Assembly: GCA_937998355.1 (NCBI GenBank) | Contig: CALLDI010000012.1 | Span: 50,546-114,545, forward strand | Length of the DNA: 64,000 nt | DNA from: an uncultured Eggerthella sp. | GTDB lineage: Bacteria > Actinomycetota > Coriobacteriia > Coriobacteriales > Eggerthellaceae | Reading direction: 5' to 3' | In this document: positions 52,874-62,074 of the stretch, in pieces | Layout: each line of letters starts with the position of its first letter | Position numbering within the stretch: the stretch's first letter is position 1 | The notes under the pieces: model-generated | What the model was told of the DNA's origin: nothing | Databases searched by the model: none | The model's input: only the letters and a program-made list of their open reading frames with translations | Translations under genes and position numbers: made by a program

Positions 52874-55800
52874 ATGAATGATTCAACTACCTTACCAAAT
52901 CTGCACCTTGGTGTAGATGTCGGTTCCACCACCGTGAAAGCCGCGGTGTTGAACGACCAAAATGAAATCGTATTCGCGGTCTATAAACGCCACCACGCCG
53001 ATGTGCGCGCTACTGTTCTTGAGGTGCTGAAAGAGGCAGCACAACAACTTCCCGATCAAGAGGTCACGGTAGCTATCACCGGCTCCGGTGGTCTTCTGCT
53101 CTCTCAATGGCTCGGTATCGAATTCGTACAGGAGGTCATCGCGTCGAAGACGGCGGTGGAGACTTTCATCCCGAAGACCGACGTGGCCATCGAGCTGGGC
53201 GGCGAAGACGCGAAGATCATCTACTTCGACGATGGCATCGAACAGCGCATGAACGGTACGTGTGCAGGCGGTACGGGCGCATTCATCGACCAGATGGCTG
53301 CGCTGCTCGACACTGATGCCACTGGCCTCAATGAACTTGCGGAAAGCCATACCATCCTGTATCCCATCGCCTCGCGTTGCGGCGTGTTCGCTAAGACCGA
53401 CGTGCAGCCGCTTCTGAACGAAGGCGCGAAGAAGCAGGATATCGCGGCATCCATCTTCCAATCGGTCGTCACGCAGACTATCTCGGGTCTTGCGTGCGGT
53501 CGTCCCATTCGCGGCAACGTCGCGTTCTTGGGCGGCCCGCTGCAGTACCTGCCGCAGCTGCGCGAGCGCTTCTATGAAACGCTCGAGCTGGACGAAGACC
53601 ACACCATCGTGCCCGAGAACGCACACCTCTTCGTTGCGAGCGGTTGCGCGATCGCAGGCGCGAAGGCAGAGAATGCCAAGCCCGAAAAGCTCTCCGACCT
53701 GGTCACGCGCCTTGAGAATCTGGGCGACGTGCAGGGTTCGGAGGTCGTGCGCTTGGCGCCGCTCTTCGCAAACGACGATGAGCTACAAGAATTCAAGACG
53801 CGCCACGACGCCGAAACGGTGCGTCGCGCCGAGCTCGAGAGCTATCGCGGCACGGCATTCCTCGGCATCGATGCGGGTTCGACCACTTTCAAGGCGGCGC
53901 TCATCGCTGAAGATGGCGCGCTTCTGTGGTCGAGCTACGCGAACAACAAGGGCGATGTGCTCGGGTGCGCGAAGGCGCGCATGGCCGAGCTCTATCAGGC
54001 CCTGCCGCGCGATCCTGAAACGGGCGAGCCGCTGGTCACTATCGGTCATGCCACGGTGACGGGCTATGGCGAAGGCCTGCTGCTCGAGGCGCTGCGCCTC
54101 GACTCGGGCGAGATCGAGACCGTCGCGCATCTGCGCGGTGCGCAAGAGATGCTGCCTGGCGTTGAATTCATCCTGGACATCGGCGGTCAGGATATGAAGT
54201 GCCTGCGCGTGAAGGATGGCGTCATCGATCACATCATGCTCAATGAAGCGTGTTCTTCTGGTTGCGGCAGCTTCATCGAAAGCTTCGCGACCGGCCTTAA
54301 CCTGGATGTTTCCGAGTTCGCTCAGAGTGCGATCGGGGCGGAGAACCCGGTCGACCTGGGCAGCCGCTGCACGGTGTTCATGAACTCGCGCGTGAAGCAG
54401 GCTCAGAAGGAAGGTGCGACGGTGGGCGATATCGCTGCCGGCCTTGCCATCTCGGTCATCAAGAATGCGCTGTTCAAGGTCATCAAGATCCGCGACCCGC
54501 ACGACGTGGGTACGAAGGTCATCGTGCAGGGCGGCACGTTCCTGAATGATGCGGTCTTGCGCGCGTTCGAGCAGCTCGCCGGCGTGGATGCGGTACGTCC
54601 CGACATCGCGGGCAACATGGGCGCTTACGGCGCTGCGCTTCTGGCGCGCGATCGCTTCCACGGCGCCATCGATCCCATCGCTTCCAACATGCTCTCGCTC
54701 GACGCGATCGAGGCGTTGGATCCCAGCCACAAGACGCTTCGCTGCAAAGGCTGTTCGAACAGTTGCATGCTCACGGTGAACGATTTCGGCCTCGACGAAG
54801 AGACCGGCAAGCGTCGCCGTTTCATCACGGGCAACCGTTGCGAAAAAGGGGAGAGCCTCGGTTCCGGCAAGGAAAAGAGCACGGTCCCGAATCTGTTCGA
54901 GTGGAAGACCAAGCGCCTGTTCGACGTCTACGAGCCGCTCGCGCTCGAGAACGCTCCGCGCGGTACGGTCGGCATGCCCCGTGCGCTCAATATGTACGAG
55001 AACTACCCGTTCTGGTTCACCTTCTTCACGAAGCTGGGCTATCGCGTGGTACTCTCCGATCCTTCCACGAAGAAGACCTACGAAGCGGGCATCGAATCGA
55101 TGCCGTCCGAATCGGTCTGCTATCCGGCGAAGCTCTCGCACGGTCACATCATGAATCTGCTCGCGAAGGAGCCTGATCTCATCTGGATGCCCTGTTCGAA
55201 GTGGGAGCGCCAGGAAGACGAGACCGCGGGCAACCACTTCAACTGCCCGATAGTCGCGAGCTATCCTGAAGCATTGCGCCTGAACATCGACGAGCTGCAA
55301 GATTCCGATACCGCCTTCGTCTCGCCGTGGCTTCCGTACCACGACAAGGAGAAGCTGAAGAAGCGTCTGCACGATGCGTTCTCGGGTGAATACGCCGACG
55401 CGCTCAGCAAGCACGCGTCACTTCCCACGCAGGCCGAGATCGACGCTGCGGTCGATGCTGCCTGGGAAGAGGATGAGGCATTCAAGCGCGATATTCGTCG
55501 TAAGGGCACCGAAACGCTCGCGTGGATGGAAGAGACCGGCACGCATGGCATCGTACTCGCGGGCAGGCCTTACCATCAGGACCCCGAGATCAACCATGCT
55601 ATTCCTGAACTGCTGACCAGCTTCGGCTTGGCGGTGCTCACGGAAGATTCGATCGCGCACTTGGGTCAGCTCGAGCGCCCGATCCGCGTGGTCGACCAGT
55701 GGATGTATCACACGCGTCTCTATGCGGCCGCGAAGGTGGTCACGCAACGCGACGACCTCGATCTCATTCAGCTGAATTCGTTCGGTTGCGGTCTTGATGC

Positions 55801-57490
55801 GCTCACCACCGACCAGGTGCAAGAAGTGCTCGAGGCGGCTGACAAGGTCTATACCGTGCTCAAGATCGACGAAGTGTCGAATCTTGGTGCCGCGCGCATT
55901 CGCGTGCGCAGTCTGCTCGCGGCGCTCAAGGATCGCCAGGATCAGATCAGCGAAGCGCTCGCGGACAAGCGTGCCGAGCAGATCGGCTGCCCTGCAGCGA
56001 ACATCTGCATCGAGGATATCGACTCGCTCGTACCGGATTCGTTCACCGAGAAGGCTGATGGCGTTCGTACGCATGAGCAGGTCGAACAGCGCGAAGGTAC
56101 CTCTACCGAATTCGAGCGTCCGCAGTTCACGGAGCAGATGAAGGAAGAGGGCTACACCATCCTCGCGCCGCAGATGGCGCCTTATCATTTCGAGTTGCTC
56201 GTTCCGATCTTCAAGCGTAACGGCTACAACGTCGAGCTGTTACCGAGCGTCGATCATGGCGCCGTGGATGCGGGTCTCAAGTACGTCAATAACGACATCT
56301 GCTATCCATCCATCCTCGTCACCGGCCAGATCATGGAAGCGGTGATGAGCGGCAAATACGACACCGACAAACTGGCGGTGCTCATCACACAGACCGGTGG
56401 CGGTTGCCGCGCGACGAATTACATCTCGCTCATCCGAAAGGCGTTGAAGTCGGTCGGGTTGGGGCATATTCCTGTCATCGCCATCTCGTTCAAAGATTTG
56501 GGCGAGGTCAACCCTGGTTTCAAGGTGACGCCTTCCATGCTCTATCAGGCAGTCTACGCGCTGCAGTATGGCGACTTGCTGATGATGTGCCTGTATCGCA
56601 CGCGTCCTTACGAGATCGAACCGGGAAGCGCCGAGCGCCTCTTCGATTACTGGATGGCGAAGTGCAAAGAACAGCTGATGCGTGGCGTGAAGATGTCTGA
56701 ATTCAAACGCACGGTGAACAAGATCGTGGAGGATTTCGACACGCTGCCGTTGCAAGGCGAAGGTACGAAGCCGAAGGTCGGCGTCGTGGGCGAGATCCTG
56801 GTGAAGTTCCATCCGACCGCGAACAACCAGGTGGTCGATCAGATCGAGGCGGAAGGCTGCGAGGTCGTGGTGCCAGGACTCATCGAGTTCTTCCTATTCG
56901 GCATCGCGGGCGGCATCTTCCAGCGCGACATCGGCAAATCCGCCAAGAGCGCGCTCGGAAGTCGCATCGGTCTCGAGGCGATTCGTCGCTTGAGGCTCCC
57001 GGTCACCAAAGCGCTCGAGAAGAGCCAACGCTTCGAGCCGCCAGCGAACATCTACGAGGTCGCTGAATATGCCAAAGAGATCTTGAGCCTGTGCAATTCC
57101 ATGGGCGAAGGCTGGCTCCTTACCGGCGAGATGGTCGAGCTCATTCGCTCGGGCGCGCCGAACATCGTGTGCGCGCAACCCTTCGCATGTCTGCCGAACC
57201 ACGTGGTGGGCAAGGCGACCATCAAGGAACTGCGTCGCCGCTATCCGGGTACCAACATCGTCGCGGTCGACTACGACCCGGGCGCATCTGAGGTCAACCA
57301 GCTCAACCGTATCAAGCTCATGATCTCGGTCGCGAAGGCGAATCTGGCTGAACAACAAGCGCAGGCTCAGAATTCAGGGCACAGCGAAGAGACCCAGGTG
57401 CTCTTCTCGAAGACCCTGAAGCAAGAGTCCGAACCGTACAAGGTCGAAGATTTCGAAGTGACCGACGTCGCTATCAGCACGAAGGAGTAG
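52874..57490 (+). CDS. Fused 2-hydroxyacyl-CoA dehydratase activator/dehydratase-like protein
   Basis: A 1538-residue protein with two BadF/HgdC-type ATPase domains (about 11-265 starting LGVDVGSTTVKAA, and about 332-590 starting LGIDAGSTTFKAA). Both keep the cysteines that hold the bridging [4Fe-4S] cluster in HgdC: GTCAGGTGAF with SRCGVFAKTDV, and EACSSGCGSF with SRCTVFMNSRV. A Cys-rich link (CKGCSNSCMLTV), a DUF2229 region (GMPRALNMYENYPFW) and a dehydratase-subunit-like C-terminal part (NDICYPSILVTGQIMEAV, GEILVKFHP) follow. Activators of this kind inject a high-energy electron using ATP. The substrate of the fused family is unknown. No clear ribosome site precedes ATG 52874, and TAAAAT lies at 52862, so translation may be leaderless. 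Confidence 0.88.
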   Translation: MNDSTTLPNLHLGVDVGSTTVKAAVLNDQNEIVFAVYKRHHADVRATVLEVLKEAAQQLPDQEVTVAITGSGGLLLSQWLGIEFVQEVIASKTAVETFIPKTDVAIELGGEDAKIIYFDDGIEQRMNGTCAGGTGAFIDQMAALLDTDATGLNELAESHTILYPIASRCGVFAKTDVQPLLNEGAKKQDIAASIFQSVVTQTISGLACGRPIRGNVAFLGGPLQYLPQLRERFYETLELDEDHTIVPENAHLFVASGCAIAGAKAENAKPEKLSDLVTRLENLGDVQGSEVVRLAPLFANDDELQEFKTRHDAETVRRAELESYRGTAFLGIDAGSTTFKAALIAEDGALLWSSYANNKGDVLGCAKARMAELYQALPRDPETGEPLVTIGHATVTGYGEGLLLEALRLDSGEIETVAHLRGAQEMLPGVEFILDIGGQDMKCLRVKDGVIDHIMLNEACSSGCGSFIESFATGLNLDVSEFAQSAIGAENPVDLGSRCTVFMNSRVKQAQKEGATVGDIAAGLAISVIKNALFKVIKIRDPHDVGTKVIVQGGTFLNDAVLRAFEQLAGVDAVRPDIAGNMGAYGAALLARDRFHGAIDPIASNMLSLDAIEALDPSHKTLRCKGCSNSCMLTVNDFGLDEETGKRRRFITGNRCEKGESLGSGKEKSTVPNLFEWKTKRLFDVYEPLALENAPRGTVGMPRALNMYENYPFWFTFFTKLGYRVVLSDPSTKKTYEAGIESMPSESVCYPAKLSHGHIMNLLAKEPDLIWMPCSKWERQEDETAGNHFNCPIVASYPEALRLNIDELQDSDTAFVSPWLPYHDKEKLKKRLHDAFSGEYADALSKHASLPTQAEIDAAVDAAWEEDEAFKRDIRRKGTETLAWMEETGTHGIVLAGRPYHQDPEINHAIPELLTSFGLAVLTEDSIAHLGQLERPIRVVDQWMYHTRLYAAAKVVTQRDDLDLIQLNSFGCGLDALTTDQVQEVLEAADKVYTVLKIDEVSNLGAARIRVRSLLAALKDRQDQISEALADKRAEQIGCPAANICIEDIDSLVPDSFTEKADGVRTHEQVEQREGTSTEFERPQFTEQMKEEGYTILAPQMAPYHFELLVPIFKRNGYNVELLPSVDHGAVDAGLKYVNNDICYPSILVTGQIMEAVMSGKYDTDKLAVLITQTGGGCRATNYISLIRKALKSVGLGHIPVIAISFKDLGEVNPGFKVTPSMLYQAVYALQYGDLLMMCLYRTRPYEIEPGSAERLFDYWMAKCKEQLMRGVKMSEFKRTVNKIVEDFDTLPLQGEGTKPKVGVVGEILVKFHPTANNQVVDQIEAEGCEVVVPGLIEFFLFGIAGGIFQRDIGKSAKSALGSRIGLEAIRRLRLPVTKALEKSQRFEPPANIYEVAEYAKEILSLCNSMGEGWLLTGEMVELIRSGAPNIVCAQPFACLPNHVVGKATIKELRRRYPGTNIVAVDYDPGASEVNQLNRIKLMISVAKANLAEQQAQAQNSGHSEETQVLFSKTLKQESEPYKVEDFEVTDVAISTKE

Positions 57491-57496
57491 ATGTTC

Positions 57497-58456
57497 ATGC
57501 GTTGTCCGCACTGCGGTGCCAAGCATCAAGAAGATGGATTCAAATGCACGGAATGTGGCGAGATGATCAAGGTCGTCCCGAAGACCACCTGGAAGCAGAT
57601 CATCGTCGGTGGCATCGTTCTGATCATCTTGGGAATCCTTGGCTTCGCGTTCATCTATATGGACAGCAACAAGGTCGGTATCTTCGCCGAAGATGAACCC
57701 CAGTCCTTCAACGACTATTCATGGGAAGAATTGGCTACCATCTCGAGCGATATGACGCTCGCGGGTAATGTGGATGGTGCGATGCGGGAGGCCAAGAAGC
57801 ATGGGTTCGTTGCCGAGGATGGGTCGCTACGCACTGACCTGACCAAGGAATTCGAGCTTGCTGATGGTACGAAAGCGCAAGCACAACTGATCGACGTCTA
57901 CCATGATCCGCGCAGCAACAATTCGGGCAATGCGGGCATGACGTTCATCGTCACCATGCCCGTGAGCGAAGCGGGTATGAATATGACCGCCACCAACGCA
58001 GGTGGTTGGGAAGGTGCACAGCTGCGCGAATCTCTCAATAGTGACCTTTTCTCATCGCTTCCTGCGGATCTGCAGAACTACATCGTCGAGGTGAAGAAGT
58101 CCACCAATAATGCGGGAAGCACCGAATCGAGCGATGCGGTCACGATCACCAACGACAAGCTCTTCGCGCTCTCGTTCGTCGAGTTGATGGGCGTATCCGA
58201 GGGTAATGTTGGGTATGCGGAAGTGCTGAACGCTGAAGGCTCGCAGTATCTCCTGTTTGAGAGCGATTCGTTCAGAGCCGATCTTGAGAAGCAGCTGGCG
58301 GGGGAGAGCTCGCTCAACTGGTGGCTGCGCAGCCCCAATCCTGAAACGAACGCGCAGTTCTTCAGCCAGGGAATGGGCTACGATACTGAGCAGGCCAATC
58401 CGCTCTCCATGCCTGCGAATGACAAGCTTTCCGTTGTGGTGTGCTTCTGTATCTGA
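57497..58456 (+). CDS. Zinc-ribbon membrane protein with DUF6273-like domain
   Basis: A 319-residue protein: N-terminal zinc ribbon (CPHCGAKHQEDGFKCTECG in about the first 22 residues), one membrane helix (about 36-58, IIVGGIVLIILGILGFAFI), and an outside domain ending with a WWLRSPNPE motif and a hydrophobic strand, as in DUF6273 proteins of Gram-positive gut bacteria. The ATG at 57497 is 9 bases behind GGAG; the ATG at 57491 immediately after the stop of the large activase is too close to it. Expression is therefore coupled to the activase gene. Function unknown. Confidence 0.75.
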   Translation: MRCPHCGAKHQEDGFKCTECGEMIKVVPKTTWKQIIVGGIVLIILGILGFAFIYMDSNKVGIFAEDEPQSFNDYSWEELATISSDMTLAGNVDGAMREAKKHGFVAEDGSLRTDLTKEFELADGTKAQAQLIDVYHDPRSNNSGNAGMTFIVTMPVSEAGMNMTATNAGGWEGAQLRESLNSDLFSSLPADLQNYIVEVKKSTNNAGSTESSDAVTITNDKLFALSFVELMGVSEGNVGYAEVLNAEGSQYLLFESDSFRADLEKQLAGESSLNWWLRSPNPETNAQFFSQGMGYDTEQANPLSMPANDKLSVVVCFCI

Positions 58457-58462
58457 TCGGAG

Positions 58463-58581
58463 CGAGCAGAGACCGCGCAGCTCGCGAGACAGCGTCGCTT
58501 CGGTCGAACTAACTTCGCTTCGCGAAGTGGATTTCTTCCTCGCTTTGGCTCAGTCTCGCTGCGCCGCTCGATCTCTGCTCG
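58463..58581. repeat. Palindromic intergenic repeat, copy B
   Basis: Ends CGAGCAGAGA (58463-58472) and TCTCTGCTCG (58572-58581) are perfectly inverted, the inner GCGAGAC (58484-58490) and GTCTCGC (58553-58559) also pair, and the centre is ACTTCGC-TTC-GCGAAGT (58512-58528). The inner part matches copy A (16174-16297) in reverse orientation, while the outer ends differ in sequence but not in layout. Starts 6 bases after a stop codon, between converging genes. Confidence 0.85.
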
Positions 58582-58646
58582 ACCTGCGTGACAGTTTCGA
58601 GTGCACAGAGTGAATCGCTCGACCTGCTCAGGGACGTCCTTGATGC

Positions 58647-59858
58647 TTACAGGTGTGCTTGGATGAGCTGGGGGGAGTAGCCCGCTTCTTGGAGGGCGTG
58701 CACGATGCGACCTTTGTGGTCGGTGCCGAATGCTTCGATGGTGACGCGTAATTCCACTGCAGCGCTGCGGTTCGCGGTGACGAACTGGTTGTGATCGAGA
58801 CGGATGACGTTGCCGTTTTGCTCTGCAACGATCGAAGCGACGTTCACCAATTCACCCGGACGATCGGGCAGCAGCACCGAAACGGTGAAGATGCGGTCGC
58901 GCTGGATGAGGCCATGCTGCACGACGGTGGCCATGGTGATGACGTCCATGTTGCCGCCCGAGAGGATCGAGACGACCTTCTTGTCAAGCATGTTCAAGTG
59001 CTTCAGCGCTGCGATGGTGAGCAGCCCGGAATTCTCCACGACCATCTTGTGATTCTCGACCATATCCAAGAATGCGACGATGAGCTCGTCGTCGCTCACG
59101 GTGATGATCTCGTCGATGTTCTCCTGAATGTAGGGGAAGACCTTGTCGCCCGGTTCGAGCACCGCGGTGCCGTCGGCGATGGTGCTGACGTTCGGCAGCT
59201 TTACGACATGGCCAGCCTCGAGCGAGGCCTTCATGCACGCAGCACCTTCGGGTTCCACGCCGATCACCTTGATGCGCGGGTTGAGCAGCTTTGCGAGCGT
59301 CGAGACGCCCGATGCGAGGCCGCCGCCACCGATGGGAACGAGGATCGCATCGACCAGCGGGAGCTCCTGCACGATCTCCATCGCGATCGATCCCTGGCCT
59401 GCGGCTACCTGCAGGTCGTTGAAGGGATGGATGAAGGTGAGGCCACGCTCTTCAGCTAGCTTCAGCGCGTGTTCGTAGGATTCATCGTAGACTTCGCCTG
59501 CCAGCACTACTTCAGCACCATGCGCCTTGGTTCGTTCGACCTTGATATAAGGCGTGGTAGTGGGCATGACGATGGTAGCGGGCACGCCGAACTTCTTGGC
59601 TGCGTAGGCCACGCCTTGCGCGTGATTGCCAGCTGAAGCGGTGATGAGCCCGCGCGAGCGCTCCTCGTCAGAAAGCGTCGAGATCTTGTAATAGGCACCG
59701 CGCACCTTGTACGCGCCCGTTCGTTGCATGTTCTCCGGCTTCAGGTAGATATCGTTTCCGGTCTCTTTGCTGAAGTGCGGGCTGTAGATGAGCTTCGTTT
59801 CCTGAGTGACCTCTTTGACTCGCTTAGAAGCATCTTCGAACGTATCGATCGTGAGCAT
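58647..59858 (-). CDS. ilvA: Threonine ammonia-lyase with C-terminal ACT domain
   Basis: A 403-residue PLP enzyme converting threonine to 2-oxobutyrate and ammonia. The PLP lysine is in RTGAYKVRGAYYK, the phosphate-binding loop is PIGGGGLASGV, and SAGNHAQGVAYAA and NSGLL-like ENSGLLTIAAL complete the fold. An ACT domain (about 325-403, SVLLPDRPGELVNVASIVAEQ) suggests allosteric control. Start ATG 59858 (GAAGG 12 bases ahead); ATG 59870 is possible and the frame is open further, but without family similarity. Divergent from ridA, whose product disposes of its reactive enamine intermediate. Confidence 0.93.
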   Translation of the reverse strand: MLTIDTFEDASKRVKEVTQETKLIYSPHFSKETGNDIYLKPENMQRTGAYKVRGAYYKISTLSDEERSRGLITASAGNHAQGVAYAAKKFGVPATIVMPTTTPYIKVERTKAHGAEVVLAGEVYDESYEHALKLAEERGLTFIHPFNDLQVAAGQGSIAMEIVQELPLVDAILVPIGGGGLASGVSTLAKLLNPRIKVIGVEPEGAACMKASLEAGHVVKLPNVSTIADGTAVLEPGDKVFPYIQENIDEIITVSDDELIVAFLDMVENHKMVVENSGLLTIAALKHLNMLDKKVVSILSGGNMDVITMATVVQHGLIQRDRIFTVSVLLPDRPGELVNVASIVAEQNGNVIRLDHNQFVTANRSAAVELRVTIEAFGTDHKGRIVHALQEAGYSPQLIQAHL

Positions 59859-60004
59859 GGTGCGTCGCATCCTTCGTGTGTTGTCGTTTCGGGCATTTCT
59901 CATGCCGGGACTGGGTTTTCGTGGAATAATGAAAACGTCTTTTCTATTGTAAATAAGTGAAGCGCAATTTAAAGCATTAGTTGGTAAGAGTGGGAGAGCA
60001 AGGC

Positions 60005-60382
60005 ATGAAGGTAGTTCGTACGGACAATGCACCAGCGGCGATCGGGCCGTATTCGCAGGGGATCGTCGTGAACGGGATGTTGTTCGCGTCAGGACAGATC
60101 GCACTCGATCCGCAGAGCGGCGAGATGGTAGGAAGCACCATCCAGGAACAGACCAAGCAGGTCATGAAGAACGTGACCGGCTTGCTGGAGGCTGCGGGAA
60201 CCGATCTGAACCATGTGGTGAAGACCACCTGCTTCCTGGGCGACATCAACGATTTCGTCGCATTCAACGAAGTGTACGCGCGCTATTTCGACCAGAATCT
60301 CCCGGCGCGTTCTGCAGTCGGAGTCGCGGCGCTTCCGAAGGATGCGCTCGTCGAGGTTGAGGTCGTCGCGGTTGTCGAATAG
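60005..60382 (+). CDS. ridA: RidA-family enamine/imine deaminase
   Basis: A 125-residue trimeric RidA protein that hydrolyses 2-aminoacrylate and 2-aminocrotonate, the reactive intermediates released by PLP dehydratases such as IlvA. Family motifs: APAAIGPYSQGIVVNG, FASGQIALDPQSGEMVG, the active-site arginine region LPARSAVGVAALPKDALVEVE. Start ATG 60005 preceded by GGGAG and AAGG; an in-frame GTG lies 8 codons upstream. It faces ilvA divergently, a sensible functional pair. The stop lies inside the next gene. Confidence 0.95.
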   Translation: MKVVRTDNAPAAIGPYSQGIVVNGMLFASGQIALDPQSGEMVGSTIQEQTKQVMKNVTGLLEAAGTDLNHVVKTTCFLGDINDFVAFNEVYARYFDQNLPARSAVGVAALPKDALVEVEVVAVVE

Positions 60383-61232
60383 CGCTGGCAAACTCATCAT
60401 CTGCCCGACTCCTTTGGGGAATCTGGGCGATATGACCGTGCGTGCGCGTGAGGCGCTCGAAGCGTGTGATGTGGTCTGCTGTGAAGATACGCGGGTGACG
60501 GGTAAGCTTCTTTCGGCGCTGGGCATTTCGAAGCGACTCGAGCGTTTGGATGAGGCCAGCATCGCGGCGAAGGCTGATGCGGTGCTCGACCGCGTGGAGG
60601 CGGGGGAGCGTGTCTGCTATTGCTCGGATGCGGGCATGCCTGGAGTCTCCGACCCTGGTCAGCGCTTGATCGATCGCGCTTACGAACGCGATCTTCCTGT
60701 CGAGGTCCTGCCTGGTGGCACCGCGGTCGCGACCGCGTATGTGGCGAGCGGCTTCACGGCGCCAAGCTTCTATTTCGGTTCGTTCTTTCCCCGCAAAGCG
60801 GGCGAGCGGCGCGCGGTGCTCGAATCGCTTTCGGCGCTCGATGTGGTGCTCGTGTTCTACGAGAGTCCGCAGCGGATCGCTTCTGCGCTCGAGGCGGTAG
60901 TAGAGGTGTTGCCGCAGCGTCGGGTAGCGGTCTGCCGTGAGCTCACCAAGCTGCACGAAGAAGTGGTGCGCGGAAGCGCCGCTGAAGTTGCCGCCATTTT
61001 TTCTGCACGCGCAGCGGAATCCTCTATCAAAGGCGAGATCGTGCTCGTGATCGATGCGCCTGGTGAGGCGGAGGCGCGTTCGCGCGCAGATTCGAGCAAG
61101 AATGATGCGGCTGCAGAGGCAGCGGCCCTACTGGTAGCAGGTGAGCTTTCCAAAAAGGAGATCGTGGCGCACTTGCGGGAAGCGTACGGGCTTTCGCGTA
61201 ACGACGCTTACGAGATCGTTCACGGTGCCTGA
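60372..61232 (+). CDS. rsmI: 16S rRNA (cytidine1402-2'-O)-methyltransferase
   Basis: A 286-residue RsmI of the tetrapyrrole-methylase fold: KLIICPTPLGNLGDMTVRA at the N-terminus, CCEDTRVTGKLL, CYCSDAGMPGVSDPG, the SAM loop VEVLPGGTAVATA, FYESPQRI and CRELTKLHEEVVRG. It methylates the decoding centre together with RsmH. The start is uncertain: TTG 60372 (GAGG 9 bases ahead) fits the family N-terminus best; ATG 60342 and TTG 60357 lie deeper in ridA, the ATG directly touching its only purine tract. Confidence 0.93.
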   Translation: MSNSAGKLIICPTPLGNLGDMTVRAREALEACDVVCCEDTRVTGKLLSALGISKRLERLDEASIAAKADAVLDRVEAGERVCYCSDAGMPGVSDPGQRLIDRAYERDLPVEVLPGGTAVATAYVASGFTAPSFYFGSFFPRKAGERRAVLESLSALDVVLVFYESPQRIASALEAVVEVLPQRRVAVCRELTKLHEEVVRGSAAEVAAIFSARAAESSIKGEIVLVIDAPGEAEARSRADSSKNDAAAEAAALLVAGELSKKEIVAHLREAYGLSRNDAYEIVHGA

Positions 61233-61242
61233 AAGGAATCAT

Positions 61243-61707
61243 ATGACTGCGATCCTCTTTCTCTGTCACGGAAATATCTGCCGTTCTCCTATGGCGGAGT
61301 TCGTCATGAAGGATAAGCTCGCACGCGCGGGATTGGGCGAGGCGGTGCAGGTGGAATCCGCGGCACTCCATACCGACGAGATCGGCTCGGACATCCATCG
61401 CGGTACGCGCAAGATCCTCGAGCAGTATGGCATCCCGTTCGCGCCTCGCGCTGCGCATCTCGTCCGGCGCGAAGACTATGATCGCTTCGACTACATCGTC
61501 GGCATGGACGAATACAATCGCCGCGACATGATGCGTCTGTTTAAGAACGACCCCGAAGAGAAGTGCAGCTTGCTGCTCGATTGGGTGGGGCTTTCGCGTG
61601 ACGTGGCCGACCCTTGGTACACGGGCGATTTTGAGACGACCTTCGACGATGTGGACGCGGGTTGCACGGCGCTGCTCGAGCACCTCAAGCGTTCGGCGCG
61701 CCTCTAG
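61243..61707 (+). CDS. Low-molecular-weight protein-tyrosine phosphatase
   Basis: A 154-residue LMW phosphatase. The P-loop is FLCHGNICRSPMAEF (C-x5-R-S, with an extra His where the family usually has VCxGNICRSP) and the general-acid Asp lies in VADPWYTGDF. Such enzymes dephosphorylate tyrosine kinases or arginine-phosphorylated proteins. Start ATG 61243 with GAAAGGA ahead, 10 bases after rsmI; the frame is open upstream into rsmI without family similarity. Substrate unknown. Confidence 0.9.
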   Translation: MTAILFLCHGNICRSPMAEFVMKDKLARAGLGEAVQVESAALHTDEIGSDIHRGTRKILEQYGIPFAPRAAHLVRREDYDRFDYIVGMDEYNRRDMMRLFKNDPEEKCSLLLDWVGLSRDVADPWYTGDFETTFDDVDAGCTALLEHLKRSARL

Positions 61708-61729
61708 TTGCACGTCCGCCATTTTCTGC

Positions 61730-61758
61730 TTGAAAATGCGTGGCAGCGTGATTATCAT
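61730..61758 (+). promoter_or_regulatory. Promoter of the T-box leader and trpB-like gene
   Basis: TTGAAA at 61730-61735 and TATCAT at 61753-61758 are 17 bases apart. Transcription would start near 61765, at the left edge of the leader. Confidence 0.7.
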
Positions 61759-61764
61759 GGTTCT

Positions 61765-62047
61765 AAACCGATGACGGGGAAGACGGCAGTAACGTGCTCC
61801 AAGCGAGTCAGGGATGGTGGAAGCCTGATAGCGAACGAACTGACCAATGGGCCTCGGAGGGTCTTTGCGAACCGATACGTTCGACATCGCAGTAGTGAAG
61901 AACGGGAGCTCCCGTAATAGAGCAGAGGTGTTCGCGCGCTGCGCGAGCAGTTCATGAGAGGATGCGAAAGCATCAAGCAGTGGTGGCACCGCAGGAGTTC
62001 GCTCTTGTCCCTGCACGGAAACGTGAAAGGAGACAGGGCGTTTTTTT
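61765..62047 (+). promoter_or_regulatory. T-box riboswitch, tryptophan type
   Basis: The leader holds a nearly perfect T-box, GGTGGCACCGCA, at 61982-61993. Its UGGC bulge pairs with a GCCA tRNA end, i.e. a tRNA with discriminator G, as in tRNA-Trp. A specifier loop with AGTA on the 5' side (61788-61791) and a TGG triplet at 61848-61850 fits Trp. Stem I apex (CAGG...CCTG, 61809-61827), hairpins ACGGGA/TCCCGT (61901-61914), TCGCGC/GCGCGA (61932-61946) and GATGC/GCATC lie between. The end has CCCTG...CAGGG with CACG-GAAA-CGTG and seven T at 62041-62047, a terminator. Uncharged tRNA-Trp should allow readthrough into trpB. Confidence 0.85.
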
Positions 62048-62074
62048 ATGTCCGGTCTTCGGAAAGGAGAACAC

